Origin: Proteiniphilum sp. UBA5267
Lineage (GTDB): Bacteria > Bacteroidota > Bacteroidia > Bacteroidales > Dysgonomonadaceae
DNA: 17,586 bases
Assembly: GCA_002411515.1 (NCBI GenBank)
Contig: DHTF01000057.1
Span: forward strand, 647 to 18,232
Direction: 5' to 3'
Part shown: positions 8,866 to 16,244 of the stretch, one piece after another
Numbering within the stretch: the first letter of the stretch is position 1
Layout: every line of letters starts with the position of its first letter
Made by a program: the position numbers and the translations under genes
Notes under the pieces: model-generated
What the model saw: only the letters and a program-made list of their open reading frames with translations
Database searches by the model: none
Told to the model about the DNA's origin: nothing

Positions 8866-8899
8866 CCAGCTAAAAAAATGTATCTTTGCCCAGCTAAAA
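8866..8899 (+). promoter_or_regulatory. Promoter of the DUF368 gene with flanking direct repeats
   Basis: TATCTTTG at 8881-8888 matches the TAnnTTTG -7 element. The 10-base sequence CCAGCTAAAA occurs exactly twice, at 8866-8875 and 8890-8899, on either side of this element, 24 bases start to start. The second copy would cover the transcription start. No clear -33 motif was seen. The repeats may be an operator. Confidence 0.55.
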
Positions 8900-8911
8900 T
8901 AAAATGAACCA

Positions 8912-9826
8912 ATGAGCGAACATATACACGGTGAAACAGAGAAGAAGCAGAAAATGGGCCCTGTGGCCGACTGGTTTATCCGTCTGGCAAAAGGCACGCT
9001 GGTGGGTATCGGATTCATTCTTCCCGGGCTCTCGGGAGGCGTGCTGGCCGTCATCTTCGGCATCTACGACCCGCTGATTCGTTTTCTGGCCAACATCCGG
9101 CACAACTTCCTGAAGAACATACGATATTTTCTTCCAGTCGCCATTGGTGCGGCCCTCGGCATCCTGCTCTTTGCTGTGGTGGTGGAAAAAGCCTTTGGCA
9201 AGTATGCCGCACAATTTGTTTGTCTTTTCATCGGCTTCGTGGCAGGCACCTTCCCCTCACTCTACAAAACGGCAGGGAAGAAAGGCAGAAAAGGCGCCGA
9301 CATAGGAATCCTGTTCGTATCCACACTCGCCATCTTTTTGTTGATGATTGTCGGTGGGCAGCAACTCACCGAGGTCGCACCCAACATCCTTGTCTGGCTT
9401 GGTTCGGGACTACTGATGGGGTTGGGACTGATTGTCCCCGGCATGAGTCCCTCCAACTTCCTCATCTACTTCGGTCTCTACGATAAGATGGCCATCGGCA
9501 TCAAGGACTTCGACTTTGGTGTCATCCTCCCGCTGATCATCGGATTTGTGTTGTGTGTGCTTCTTTTCTCTAAAATTGCCGCATATCTTTTCAAGCAATA
9601 CTACTCCGGCATGTATCACTTCATTCTGGGCATGGTAATCGGCTCCTCGCTGGCCATCTTTCCCACGGTGGTCTTCCCCGCCTTCAGTGCAGAGCAGCTT
9701 GCTGCCACAGGACTAAGTTTTGGTGGAGCCCTTTTCTTTTGTGCAGTGCTGTTCCTCGCCGGCACGTTGGCATCCTATCTCTTCAGCAAGGTAGAAGAAA
9801 AATACCCGCGGGAGGAGATTTTCTGA
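8912..9826 (+). CDS. DUF368 membrane protein, PopT-type polyprenyl-phosphate translocase
   Basis: Integral membrane protein of 304 residues with about eight to ten hydrophobic segments. The DUF368 (PopT) family has been linked experimentally in other bacteria to recycling undecaprenyl phosphate across the cytoplasmic membrane for envelope glycan synthesis. Two similar segments are visible: GIGFILPGLSGGVLAVIFG (32-50, followed by IYD) and GLGLIVPGMSPSNFLIYFG (170-188, followed by LYD). This indicates an internal duplication with paired PGxS re-entrant motifs. The N-terminal 15 residues are charged and cytoplasmic. The ATG at 8912 follows a TAnnTTTG promoter by 23 bases; an earlier ATG at 8904 reads only three codons. 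It ends 9 bases from a convergent gene. The family is confident; its substrate in this organism is inferred. Confidence 0.88.
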   Translation: MSEHIHGETEKKQKMGPVADWFIRLAKGTLVGIGFILPGLSGGVLAVIFGIYDPLIRFLANIRHNFLKNIRYFLPVAIGAALGILLFAVVVEKAFGKYAAQFVCLFIGFVAGTFPSLYKTAGKKGRKGADIGILFVSTLAIFLLMIVGGQQLTEVAPNILVWLGSGLLMGLGLIVPGMSPSNFLIYFGLYDKMAIGIKDFDFGVILPLIIGFVLCVLLFSKIAAYLFKQYYSGMYHFILGMVIGSSLAIFPTVVFPAFSAEQLAATGLSFGGALFFCAVLFLAGTLASYLFSKVEEKYPREEIF

Positions 9827-9835
9827 TAGAGCATT

Positions 9836-10420
9836 TCAGGGCAACCAGCCCAAACTATCTGTCAGAGGGTTGGTTTTACGCCACCGTTCAAGCTCTTCAT
9901 AGGTCTTCACATTTCCCGTAAATACCCCATGATATATCTCAATGCCGGGAATTATTACCTCATTCGGTACATCATACTTAATTTGAAGGATCGTTTTACG
10001 AAGTTCGGGAGTTAGTTTTTTTGTAATGGCATCGGTCGTTCTCTCTACTGTACCGTCGTATTTCGAACCTTTACGAATATGAATCATGTCGAATTTCCAT
10101 ATATCCATGCCTTTATCCACATACAAAGCATGCCATTCGATGCATTCTTCTTCCGTTTCGATGAGATTCCCATATTGAATTTCCTTCAATGACAATCGTT
10201 CTGCCAATTCTCTCATCACTGAAAAACTTTCCGGAATACTCACATCCCCGGTGTAGATATGAAGGTCGATATCCCGACTTTTCATCATTAAGCCCGTCTT
10301 TAACGATCCGACAATATTGACAGTCGCACCGATACTTTCCCACGATGGAATGATCCCGGTATCTTCCAGTATTTTCCAGGCTGTTCGCTGATTTCTTTCT
10401 GCCAGTTCAAAAATATTCAT
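9836..10420 (-). CDS. Nucleotidyltransferase-like protein
   Basis: A 194-residue protein when started at the ATG ending at 10420. Residues 38-52 read GSLKTGLMMKSRDID: a GS motif followed by DxD (D50, D52), as in the nucleotidyltransferase superfamily, where the two Asp bind metal. The rest is an alpha/beta fold with a charged C-terminal half. The substrate is unknown; tRNA, antibiotic, or protein targets are all possible. An upstream in-frame ATG at 10501 is rejected because a TATTTTTG -7 element lies within that extension. Base composition is lower than in the neighbours: 21 and 22 G+C in two 60-base samples (9961-10020, 10141-10200), versus 32 at 9421-9480, which suggests acquisition or weaker codon selection. 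It is a single gene, convergent with the DUF368 gene. Confidence 0.72.
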   Translation of the reverse strand: MNIFELAERNQRTAWKILEDTGIIPSWESIGATVNIVGSLKTGLMMKSRDIDLHIYTGDVSIPESFSVMRELAERLSLKEIQYGNLIETEEECIEWHALYVDKGMDIWKFDMIHIRKGSKYDGTVERTTDAITKKLTPELRKTILQIKYDVPNEVIIPGIEIYHGVFTGNVKTYEELERWRKTNPLTDSLGWLP

Positions 10421-10436
10421 TTTACTTGGATTAAGG

Positions 10437-10475
10437 ATGCAAAAATAGCGATAATTAGCCATTTTGCCCAAAAGA
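10437..10475 (-). promoter_or_regulatory. Promoter of the nucleotidyltransferase-like gene
   Basis: On the minus strand a TTTTG followed about 21 bases later by TATTTTTG resembles the -33/-7 pair, with the ATG roughly 20 bases further down. This placement decides the start of the gene in favour of the ATG ending at 10420. The exact outer boundary is approximate. Confidence 0.5.
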
Positions 10476-10570
10476 GCAATCAGAATGAAGAGTTGAAGCA
10501 AGTCTCTCTATACAGGAAATCTAAGGAGTGAAGGGCTTCTTCTGGTTAAAAAGATAAAAGCATCCGGAAA

Positions 10571-10610
10571 TAGACAAATGGGCCGTTTTTGTCTATGAAA
10601 CGGGCCATTT
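10571..10610. repeat. Two overlapping alternative inverted repeats
   Basis: TAGACAAA (10571-10578) can pair with TTTGTCTA (10588-10595). The overlapping AAATGGGCCGTTT (10576-10588) can pair with AAACGGGCCATTT (10598-10610), with one G-G mismatch. The two stems exclude each other. The element lies between the divergent nucleotidyltransferase and DUF4890-like promoters, so it may be an operator, a terminator remnant or a transcribed structure of unknown use. Confidence 0.45.
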
Positions 10611-10687
10611 TCCATACAAACAGGGAGAAAAAACCCATATACACCTGAATATATGAGCATTAAGAGGCCAAAAAGAGTGTTAAACTG

Positions 10688-10719
10688 TTGCGATCGTGTT
10701 AAACATTTTCCTACTTTTA
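10688..10719 (+). promoter_or_regulatory. Probable promoter of the DUF4890-like gene
   Basis: TTG at 10688-10690 and TACTTTTA at 10712-10719 are 21 bases apart. The -7 element lacks the final G of the consensus. The start codon is 51 bases further on, giving an A/T-rich leader. Confidence 0.45.
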
Positions 10720-10770
10720 TGCGTCATATTCAGCGTATATTTTTTATTTACTCTTTAAAATTTTTACAGT

Positions 10771-11211
10771 ATGAAACGAGTAGCATTCATGACAATGGTA
10801 GCCATTTTCGCAATGAGCTTTTCTCTGATGGCACAGCAGCACAACCAAAGACAGCGTCAGGCACCTGGCGAAATGAGGTGGAGTGCCAAGGAACGGGCCG
10901 AGAATCTGGCCAAGCAGCTTGAGCTGACCGACAGCCAGAAGACAGAAGTCATCGCTCTTTTTGAAAAGCAGGATGCCGAGCGCGCTGCACAATTCAAGGA
11001 GCAGAAAGAAAAAGTAGGCCAGGACCGCGATGCACGCCGCACAGAAATGCAGGCACTGCGTGAAAAGGCCGTAGCCGAAAACGATGCCGCACTGGAGAAA
11101 ATCATCGGAAAGGAAAAAATGGAACAGTGGAAGACAATGCGTGCCGAGAGAATGCAGAAAATGCGAGAAACAAACCGTCAGGGAAGACGCAACATGCCAC
11201 AGCCACGGTAA
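10771..11211 (+). CDS. Small secreted helical protein, DUF4890-like
   Basis: A 146-residue protein with a signal peptide (1-21, ending SLMAQ) and a mature part made of charged helices. KERAENLAKQLELTDSQKTE (about 40-59) contains an LTDSQ segment of the LTxxQ type seen in Spy/CpxP-like periplasmic proteins. Gln, Glu, Lys and Arg dominate the remainder and the C-terminus is basic and Met-rich. In Bacteroidetes this type is annotated DUF4890, with an inferred periplasmic stress or chaperone-like role but no proven function. It is monocistronic, with a probable promoter 52-83 bases upstream and a strong hairpin terminator downstream. Confidence 0.8.
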   Translation: MKRVAFMTMVAIFAMSFSLMAQQHNQRQRQAPGEMRWSAKERAENLAKQLELTDSQKTEVIALFEKQDAERAAQFKEQKEKVGQDRDARRTEMQALREKAVAENDAALEKIIGKEKMEQWKTMRAERMQKMRETNRQGRRNMPQPR

Positions 11212-11251
11212 AAAACTGCGAAAGAAGCAATTAGTAGATGGTTAGCATGTC

Positions 11252-11292
11252 GGGGGCCGGTTCATTTGTATGAGTCGGCCTCCTTCTTTATT
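11252..11292 (+). terminator. Intrinsic terminator after the DUF4890-like gene
   Basis: A 14-bp stem with a few G-T wobbles pairs 11252-11265 with 11270-11283 around the loop TTGT, followed by the T-rich TTCTTTATT. The tail overlaps the stop codon of the convergent binding-protein gene. On the minus strand the stem lacks a good T-run, so it probably acts mainly on the + transcript. Confidence 0.8.
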
Positions 11293-12124
11293 AGTAGTAC
11301 CGATCGTATATGGCCCTAAATGCTTTCGTACCCTTGAAGCGACCCAACCAGCTGTTGAGGCTGTCCAGGAGCAGTGGCGAGTCGCGACGCACCGCCCACG
11401 CTTCGAACTGTGTGAAGCCGATGTCCGTTACCACATCGATCTCCTCGAGGCTCTTGGCTAGGCGCAGTGCCAGTTTTTCATCGCACACTGTGAAATCAAT
11501 GTCACCCGCAGCCACCATCATCACCAGCTGCTCCGCCTCATATGTGGGATGCTCCTCCACAAAGATCGTGTCTCCAATTTCATGAGAGAGGTTGCTCAAC
11601 CGCAACATCGCGGGCGAGTCTTTCGCCACGTAAATGGTTTTCTTGGCCAGGTCCAGTTGCTGCCGGATGGGATCGATGCTGTCGTTGTACAACGCCTTGC
11701 GCTGCACCAACACCTGTTTGTTGAGCATGAGGGGAAGCGTAAAGGAGAAAATATCTTTCAACTGCGCATTCACGGGAATATTGCGGGCCACCAGATCATA
11801 GCGTTGATAGTGCAACCCTTCGAGATTGTCATCGAGGTTGTTCTCCAGGGTCAGTTGCACCTTCACACCCCATTCTTTCTCCAGTGCCTGCATCATCTCC
11901 AGCTGAAATCCGATCGCTGAATCACCGGAAACATAATAGCCAATGGAGTTGTAGTCGGTCACCACGCGCAGCTCTCCCGATGCCATGATCTCAGGGTAGT
12001 CCCGCGGAGACGCAGGCGGTCGCGCCGCACGGTTTATCGTGTGGCGCAGTGCAATCATGGCCGTGACGACCACGAGCAGCAGCAGGAGATAAAGATATAG
12101 TCGTTTCCTCAATACAAAGGACAT
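11291..12124 (-). CDS. Membrane-anchored solute-binding protein (SBP_bac_3/MltF-N type)
   Basis: A 277-residue protein with an N-terminal hydrophobic anchor (about 8-26) and then a periplasmic binding-protein type 2 domain. ELRVVTDYNSIGYY (51-64) and GFQLEMMQALEKEWGVKVQL match the family-3 start, which in MltF precedes a lytic transglycosylase domain. Here the chain ends right after the binding domain (AIYDRYY, then tandem TAA TAA), so no catalytic SLT domain is present. The gene overlaps the porin stop codon by one base (TAATG), which suggests translational coupling. No ABC permease or ATPase is adjacent, so a sensing or scaffold role is as likely as uptake. The ligand is unknown. Confidence 0.82.
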   Translation of the reverse strand: MSFVLRKRLYLYLLLLLVVVTAMIALRHTINRAARPPASPRDYPEIMASGELRVVTDYNSIGYYVSGDSAIGFQLEMMQALEKEWGVKVQLTLENNLDDNLEGLHYQRYDLVARNIPVNAQLKDIFSFTLPLMLNKQVLVQRKALYNDSIDPIRQQLDLAKKTIYVAKDSPAMLRLSNLSHEIGDTIFVEEHPTYEAEQLVMMVAAGDIDFTVCDEKLALRLAKSLEEIDVVTDIGFTQFEAWAVRRDSPLLLDSLNSWLGRFKGTKAFRAIYDRYY

Positions 12125-14181
12125 TAATTATGCAGGTTCACAGAAAGACCCAGCTTCAATCCAAAGGGGTTCACCGGGTATCCCGGCAGGGAGAAATACT
12201 CCTGTGGCTTGATAATCTTCGTGGCAACGTTGTAGAACATCACGAAAAAGCGGGTCTGCTTCAGGTGTAAATTGGCATAAAGCGTGGAAATAGGATAGTT
12301 GCCTATTTCCTTTTCCTGTTGATTGTAAAATTGCAGCAATGCCGGCTCGTAACCCGGTGCATAATATTTGGTATGGTAGTGTGCGTCAACCCCCAGTTGG
12401 AGGGTGAGTTCATTCACAATTTTTGTTTTGAGGTACATGTTCGAATAGAGGCTCAGCATGGGTACGGGTATCACCTGTTCCTGCGACGATGTCTGATATA
12501 CCAGTTGATTGTCCCAGTTGAAGATGCCAAGATGCAGGTTTTGCTCCACGCGGGCTGTCAGCACCTGGATGTTGTCGCCCTCCTGTTGGATGTTTCTATC
12601 CTGATCGAAATAGATCAGGTTCTGCACGTTCTCCACGCTGGCGCTCAGTGTGGTGTTGGTGAAGGGAATGTGGAGCTTGCCCCCCACATACACCCGGCGT
12701 ATGTCGCCAAAATCGCGATCCCACTTGAAATATTTGGAGTAATAGTGATCCTGCAGATATTTGGGCCGCAGGTTTTTGATGTACGCCTCGGCAGCGAGCG
12801 TGGTACGGCGGCCGAAGAGGTCGAAGCCGGTCTCCACATCACCCATGGCCCTGAACTCACCCAGGTTCACACCCAGCACACCCATGTCGGCACGCAGGTT
12901 AAACAACAGGTTTTCGCCCTGCTGCTTGTTGAGCTGTCCTCCTAGCGTCACGGCGCTTTCACGATGTGTGCGGTAGCCTGTGCCCACACTGTCTCTCAGC
13001 GAATAATTGCGCAGGTCATACTCCAGGAAGGCGGTCAGCCCAAACTTCACCCACTCCCTGAATCCTTCGCGGAGGCCAAGGGAGACGCTGTTTTTAAAGG
13101 AAGTGTAGTGGATGCTGTCATCCACCGCCTCCGCATAATTGCGTTGGTTATAGAACTGGTCGATGCGCTGCATCTGCAGGCCACTGACATTCACATAAGC
13201 GGTGTCATACGACAGGAAGCGGCGATGCTGCTGTGTGTATTGCGATGAAAAGCCGATGCTTGCCACGGGCACGAAATGTCCCTGACCCTTGTTCAGCGAA
13301 TCGCCTTCAATGTCGCGGTATCCCAGGTTGTAGCGTCCCGAGAGAAAGTATCTGTTGTTGCCCACCGTGTTCCATGTATTGGTGAACTTTGTGGGTATAT
13401 CCTGTGAGGTGAAGCTCTGCCGTATTTCGTCGGGGTTGGTAATAAACAGCTCGTCGGTGATCCCGCCGTTCTCGAAGTTTTTCACTGAGCCCAGATTCAT
13501 AAAAGCGTGTGCTTCAATCTTGTCGGAGAGGTAGTTGCCATAGAGGGAGAAGTTATTGTGTTTCACCGACTGCGACGCATAGAAGCCCCGTGCATTGATC
13601 ATGTCGGCATCGAGGCCCACATTGAGCTTCTTCCCGAAGTTGAAAGTCAACCGTGCATCGAGGCGCTCCTCCCGTGTTTGCTTGGGCCCGGCACGGTGAT
13701 AGCTCAGCCGTGAATAGGGTACGCGTGTATTGACAAAGAGCAGCTTCTCGGGATCTCTCAGATAAGGGGCATAGGCATTGTTAAAGAGGAAGGTCTCTGT
13801 CTCCTCCCTTTCGGAAAAGATCTTGGAGAACATGGGCGACCCCAATGGACCGAGGAAACCCATTGCCACCGACTGTCCATCGGGGAGTGTGGTTTGCTGG
13901 TAGTTGTGCAGCAGCGTGTCCGACTCGGCAGGAATACGGTTGCCGGTGCGTGCATCAATTCTCCAGAGCGTCATGCGGGCAAGCGCCTGCAATGAATCGG
14001 CCTCTGCACCGTGATCGTTGATCAGGTGATTGAGGGAGGATGACTGTCGCGGGAGGCGATCCAGCGAATCGGGATTGGTGGATATCTGCGACGAATCAGG
14101 CATGATGATACGGGCCTGAGAGAGCGCCGCCGACAGAGCGATCATCCACACAAAAAAAGATATGCAGAGCTTTTGTTTCAT
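12124..14181 (-). CDS. Putative outer-membrane porin (Porin_10-like)
   Basis: About 685 residues from the MKQKL start. A signal peptide (roughly 1-23, ending ALSQA) is followed by a low-complexity Ser/Asp-rich linker, then a long region of alternating beta-strand pattern with many Tyr, Asn and Gly turns, ending LGLSVNLHN. This fits the putative porin family of Bacteroidetes, a beta-barrel of the outer membrane. The longer frame starting at 14211 is not used, because a TAGATTTG promoter element lies inside that extension only a few bases before this ATG. The stop overlaps the start of the binding-protein gene. The substrate is unknown. Confidence 0.85.
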   Translation of the reverse strand: MKQKLCISFFVWMIALSAALSQARIIMPDSSQISTNPDSLDRLPRQSSSLNHLINDHGAEADSLQALARMTLWRIDARTGNRIPAESDTLLHNYQQTTLPDGQSVAMGFLGPLGSPMFSKIFSEREETETFLFNNAYAPYLRDPEKLLFVNTRVPYSRLSYHRAGPKQTREERLDARLTFNFGKKLNVGLDADMINARGFYASQSVKHNNFSLYGNYLSDKIEAHAFMNLGSVKNFENGGITDELFITNPDEIRQSFTSQDIPTKFTNTWNTVGNNRYFLSGRYNLGYRDIEGDSLNKGQGHFVPVASIGFSSQYTQQHRRFLSYDTAYVNVSGLQMQRIDQFYNQRNYAEAVDDSIHYTSFKNSVSLGLREGFREWVKFGLTAFLEYDLRNYSLRDSVGTGYRTHRESAVTLGGQLNKQQGENLLFNLRADMGVLGVNLGEFRAMGDVETGFDLFGRRTTLAAEAYIKNLRPKYLQDHYYSKYFKWDRDFGDIRRVYVGGKLHIPFTNTTLSASVENVQNLIYFDQDRNIQQEGDNIQVLTARVEQNLHLGIFNWDNQLVYQTSSQEQVIPVPMLSLYSNMYLKTKIVNELTLQLGVDAHYHTKYYAPGYEPALLQFYNQQEKEIGNYPISTLYANLHLKQTRFFVMFYNVATKIIKPQEYFSLPGYPVNPFGLKLGLSVNLHN

Positions 14182-14187
14182 CGGGTG

Positions 14188-14195
14188 CAAATCTA
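14188..14195 (-). promoter_or_regulatory. -7 element of the porin/binding-protein operon
   Basis: TAGATTTG on the minus strand matches TAnnTTTG and ends 6 bases before the MKQKL start codon, so the message would be leaderless or nearly so. A TTG lies about 23 bases upstream, slightly far for a -33 element. Confidence 0.6.
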
Positions 14196-14197
14196 CA

Positions 14198-14231
14198 TAA
14201 AAAAACGCCACGCAGCGACAAGCGACGCTGC
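14198..14231 (-). terminator. Possible terminator of the mutS-like gene
   Basis: On the minus strand GCAGCG (14231-14226) and CGCTGC (14217-14212) form a 6-bp stem with an 8-base loop. Six bases later comes a run of seven or more T. The gap between stem and T-run weakens the call. The T-run abuts the porin promoter. Confidence 0.4.
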
Positions 14232-14265
14232 ATTTCTCTTGTTTTTGAGATTTTTTACAATGCCC

Positions 14266-16059
14266 TCATTCCGTGATGCCCATCGTGCGCATCAGAAAGC
14301 TGGCATTCATATTTCGGGCCACACCCTCCTGCAGCTTATAGCTGAAAGTAAGCCTCTCGTCCTGCAGCACGGCATCGAAATGCCAGTTGCTGATTTCCTG
14401 CGGAAACTCCTGCTCTAGGCTCCCCAGTGCCAGGTCGTGTGTGGCAATGATGCCATTGCCGCCAAGCCGCACCAGTCGCTTCATCAGTGCCAGTGAGCCC
14501 CGTTGTTTATCTTCGGAGTTGGTCCCCTTCAGTATCTCGTCGAGGATGATCAACAGTCCCTCTTCACCCGACTCCAGCCTGTCGATGATCATCTTCAGCC
14601 GCTTCAACTCGGCCAGGAAGTAAGACTCGCTGTTCACGAGCGAGTCAGATGTGCGCAGGTTGGTCAGCAGCCTACCCGGAAAGAATGTAAGCCGCCTTGC
14701 GCAGACTGGCAGGCCGACCGATGCCAGCAGATGATTGACACCGACTGTCCTGAGGTAGGTGCTCTTACCGGCCATGTTGGCTCCCGTCACGATCATGAAA
14801 TAGGGTTCGCGGGCAATATCGATGTCGTTCTTCACACAGCGGTCATGCGGTATGAGGGGGTGTCCCAGTGCCTCACCCCGGAAGCAGGTGCTCGCGGCCA
14901 CCTCGGGAAAGGTATAGTCCGGATGATTCACCGCGAAGGTGGCCATCGAAATAAGGGCATCCGCTTCGGCAAGCACCCCGAACCAGGTGTCGGTATCGTT
15001 CCCATGTTGTTTCATCCAGTGCGCTATGTTCAGGGCATAGCGGGTGGTCCACAGGAACAGGGGGTTCAGGAGCAGCATGGCGAGTGTGAAACCCAGGTCG
15101 AGGCTGCGGCTGTACTGCGACAAGGTCGCGATTGCCTGCGAAGCTTTCTTGTGGTGTGTCAGTTTCGCCTGCATGGCTTTCAACTGGGGAGCCTCCACCT
15201 TTTCCTGCTCCAGGAGTGTAAAAAGGCGTGCGCAGGCACTCAGCTGCTTCGATTTCTTGTCGAAGGTGAGCCAGGTGGCTTTCACCCGCTTCATCGGGAG
15301 AATCGACAAGGTGAGGGTAAAAAGATAGAGGTAAATAAACAATCCTCCGGGCACCACTCCTGCAAGCCACAACGCAAGATAGAGCAGATAAAGCAGGGGC
15401 GTTATCTGCACAGCCAGACTCCAGAAACGACTATGTGGCAGGCTATATGCAGCCTGTGGAACAGCAATCGGTGTGGTGTCGCCCTGACTTGTCGGGGCGG
15501 TGCGCATGCCCGCCACCCTGAATTGAAGACAAAAATCCTCCTTCATAATGAGTTCGGAAATGGCTTGTTGCCTGCCAATGATCTCTTCCTTCCCAGTGAG
15601 GGGAAACTGAATCATCGAGGCCAGTCGCTCTTTTCCTGCAGCCAGCGTCGTGCGGTTGATCTGTTGAAAAAGAGAGCGGTTACCAAAAACATCCAGATCA
15701 AAACTAAAAGGGTGTGCAGGATCGCTCTTTTCGGGAGCACCGTCGAAGGCCGAGAAATCATGCTGCAACGCTTTCAGTTCATTTTCAGCAATCTGCAGCA
15801 GCGATTCTGCCGACTCCTTCTCCTCCGACAGTCGGTTGTGATGTTTCAGCGACAGGGCGAAAGCGATGGCCATGAGCAGCAGCGCAGCAAAGAGCCACAG
15901 TAAGCTTTGTGTGAGCGCATAGACCACAAAGAAGCTCCCCACGAAGAGTGCAAGCCTGAAGAGGCCCTGCAGGTAGATTTTTTTTTTCAGTTTGTCTATC
16001 GTTTGCCTGTTCTCTGTGGCGAGCAGCTCATAGGAATGTATTCTTTCTTCTGTTGTCAT
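14266..16059 (-). CDS. Membrane-anchored MutS-family ATPase
   Basis: A 597-residue protein with the MutS core but no N-terminal mismatch-recognition domain. Hydrophobic segments lie at about 33-70, 212-254 and 322-345. A stretch around DVFGNRSLFQQINRT (123-137) matches the MutS lever domain. The ATPase domain (about 400-590) contains Walker A GANMAGKST (426-434), a signature-like SESYFLAE (477-484), Walker B LLIILDE (502-508) and THD (540-542). Such proteins are annotated as MutS-related or mismatch-repair ATPases in Bacteroidetes, but without the Phe-x-Glu recognition domain a role in mismatch binding is doubtful. A promoter lies 47 bases upstream. It is transcribed away from the his operon. 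Confidence 0.9.
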   Translation of the reverse strand: MTTEERIHSYELLATENRQTIDKLKKKIYLQGLFRLALFVGSFFVVYALTQSLLWLFAALLLMAIAFALSLKHHNRLSEEKESAESLLQIAENELKALQHDFSAFDGAPEKSDPAHPFSFDLDVFGNRSLFQQINRTTLAAGKERLASMIQFPLTGKEEIIGRQQAISELIMKEDFCLQFRVAGMRTAPTSQGDTTPIAVPQAAYSLPHSRFWSLAVQITPLLYLLYLALWLAGVVPGGLFIYLYLFTLTLSILPMKRVKATWLTFDKKSKQLSACARLFTLLEQEKVEAPQLKAMQAKLTHHKKASQAIATLSQYSRSLDLGFTLAMLLLNPLFLWTTRYALNIAHWMKQHGNDTDTWFGVLAEADALISMATFAVNHPDYTFPEVAASTCFRGEALGHPLIPHDRCVKNDIDIAREPYFMIVTGANMAGKSTYLRTVGVNHLLASVGLPVCARRLTFFPGRLLTNLRTSDSLVNSESYFLAELKRLKMIIDRLESGEEGLLIILDEILKGTNSEDKQRGSLALMKRLVRLGGNGIIATHDLALGSLEQEFPQEISNWHFDAVLQDERLTFSYKLQEGVARNMNASFLMRTMGITE

Positions 16060-16105
16060 CTCTTTTCGTGTTGGCTTGCATTGGCAGACCCTCTTATTGC
16101 GACTC

Positions 16106-16136
16106 CAAAATTACTGCTTTTCCTCCGCGTATCAAA
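16106..16136 (-). promoter_or_regulatory. Promoter of the mutS-like gene
   Basis: On the minus strand TTTG (16136-16133) and TAATTTTG (16113-16106) are 19 bases apart, fitting the Bacteroidetes -33/-7 promoter. The start codon follows 46 bases later. Confidence 0.7.
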
Positions 16137-16218
16137 CAGGCAAACAAAAGAAATGCAGCCCGAACGATCTTCTTTACAAATTCATTGATATTTTTCGCGG
16201 TGTTTCAAATAATTCTCT

Positions 16219-16226
16219 TATCTTTG
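16219..16226 (+). promoter_or_regulatory. hisG: -7 element of the his operon promoter
   Basis: TATCTTTG fits TAnnTTTG and lies 18 bases before the leader peptide ATG. It is upstream of the attenuator, so transcripts from it must pass the leader to reach hisG. No clear -33 element is visible. Confidence 0.65.
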
Positions 16227-16244
16227 TGCCATCAAAACAACGAA

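Noticed and set aside
10421..10501. 27-residue N-terminal extension of the nucleotidyltransferase-like protein
   Set aside because: The likely promoter of the gene lies inside it, and the extension is not needed for the domain.
14182..14211. Ten-residue N-terminal extension of the porin
   Set aside because: A -7 promoter element lies in this stretch, and the shorter start gives a standard signal peptide.
14503..15903. 466-residue open frame on the plus strand
   Set aside because: It is antisense to the mutS-like gene, whose motifs are intact, and its product has a low-complexity, Gln/Arg/His-rich composition with no recognisable domain.
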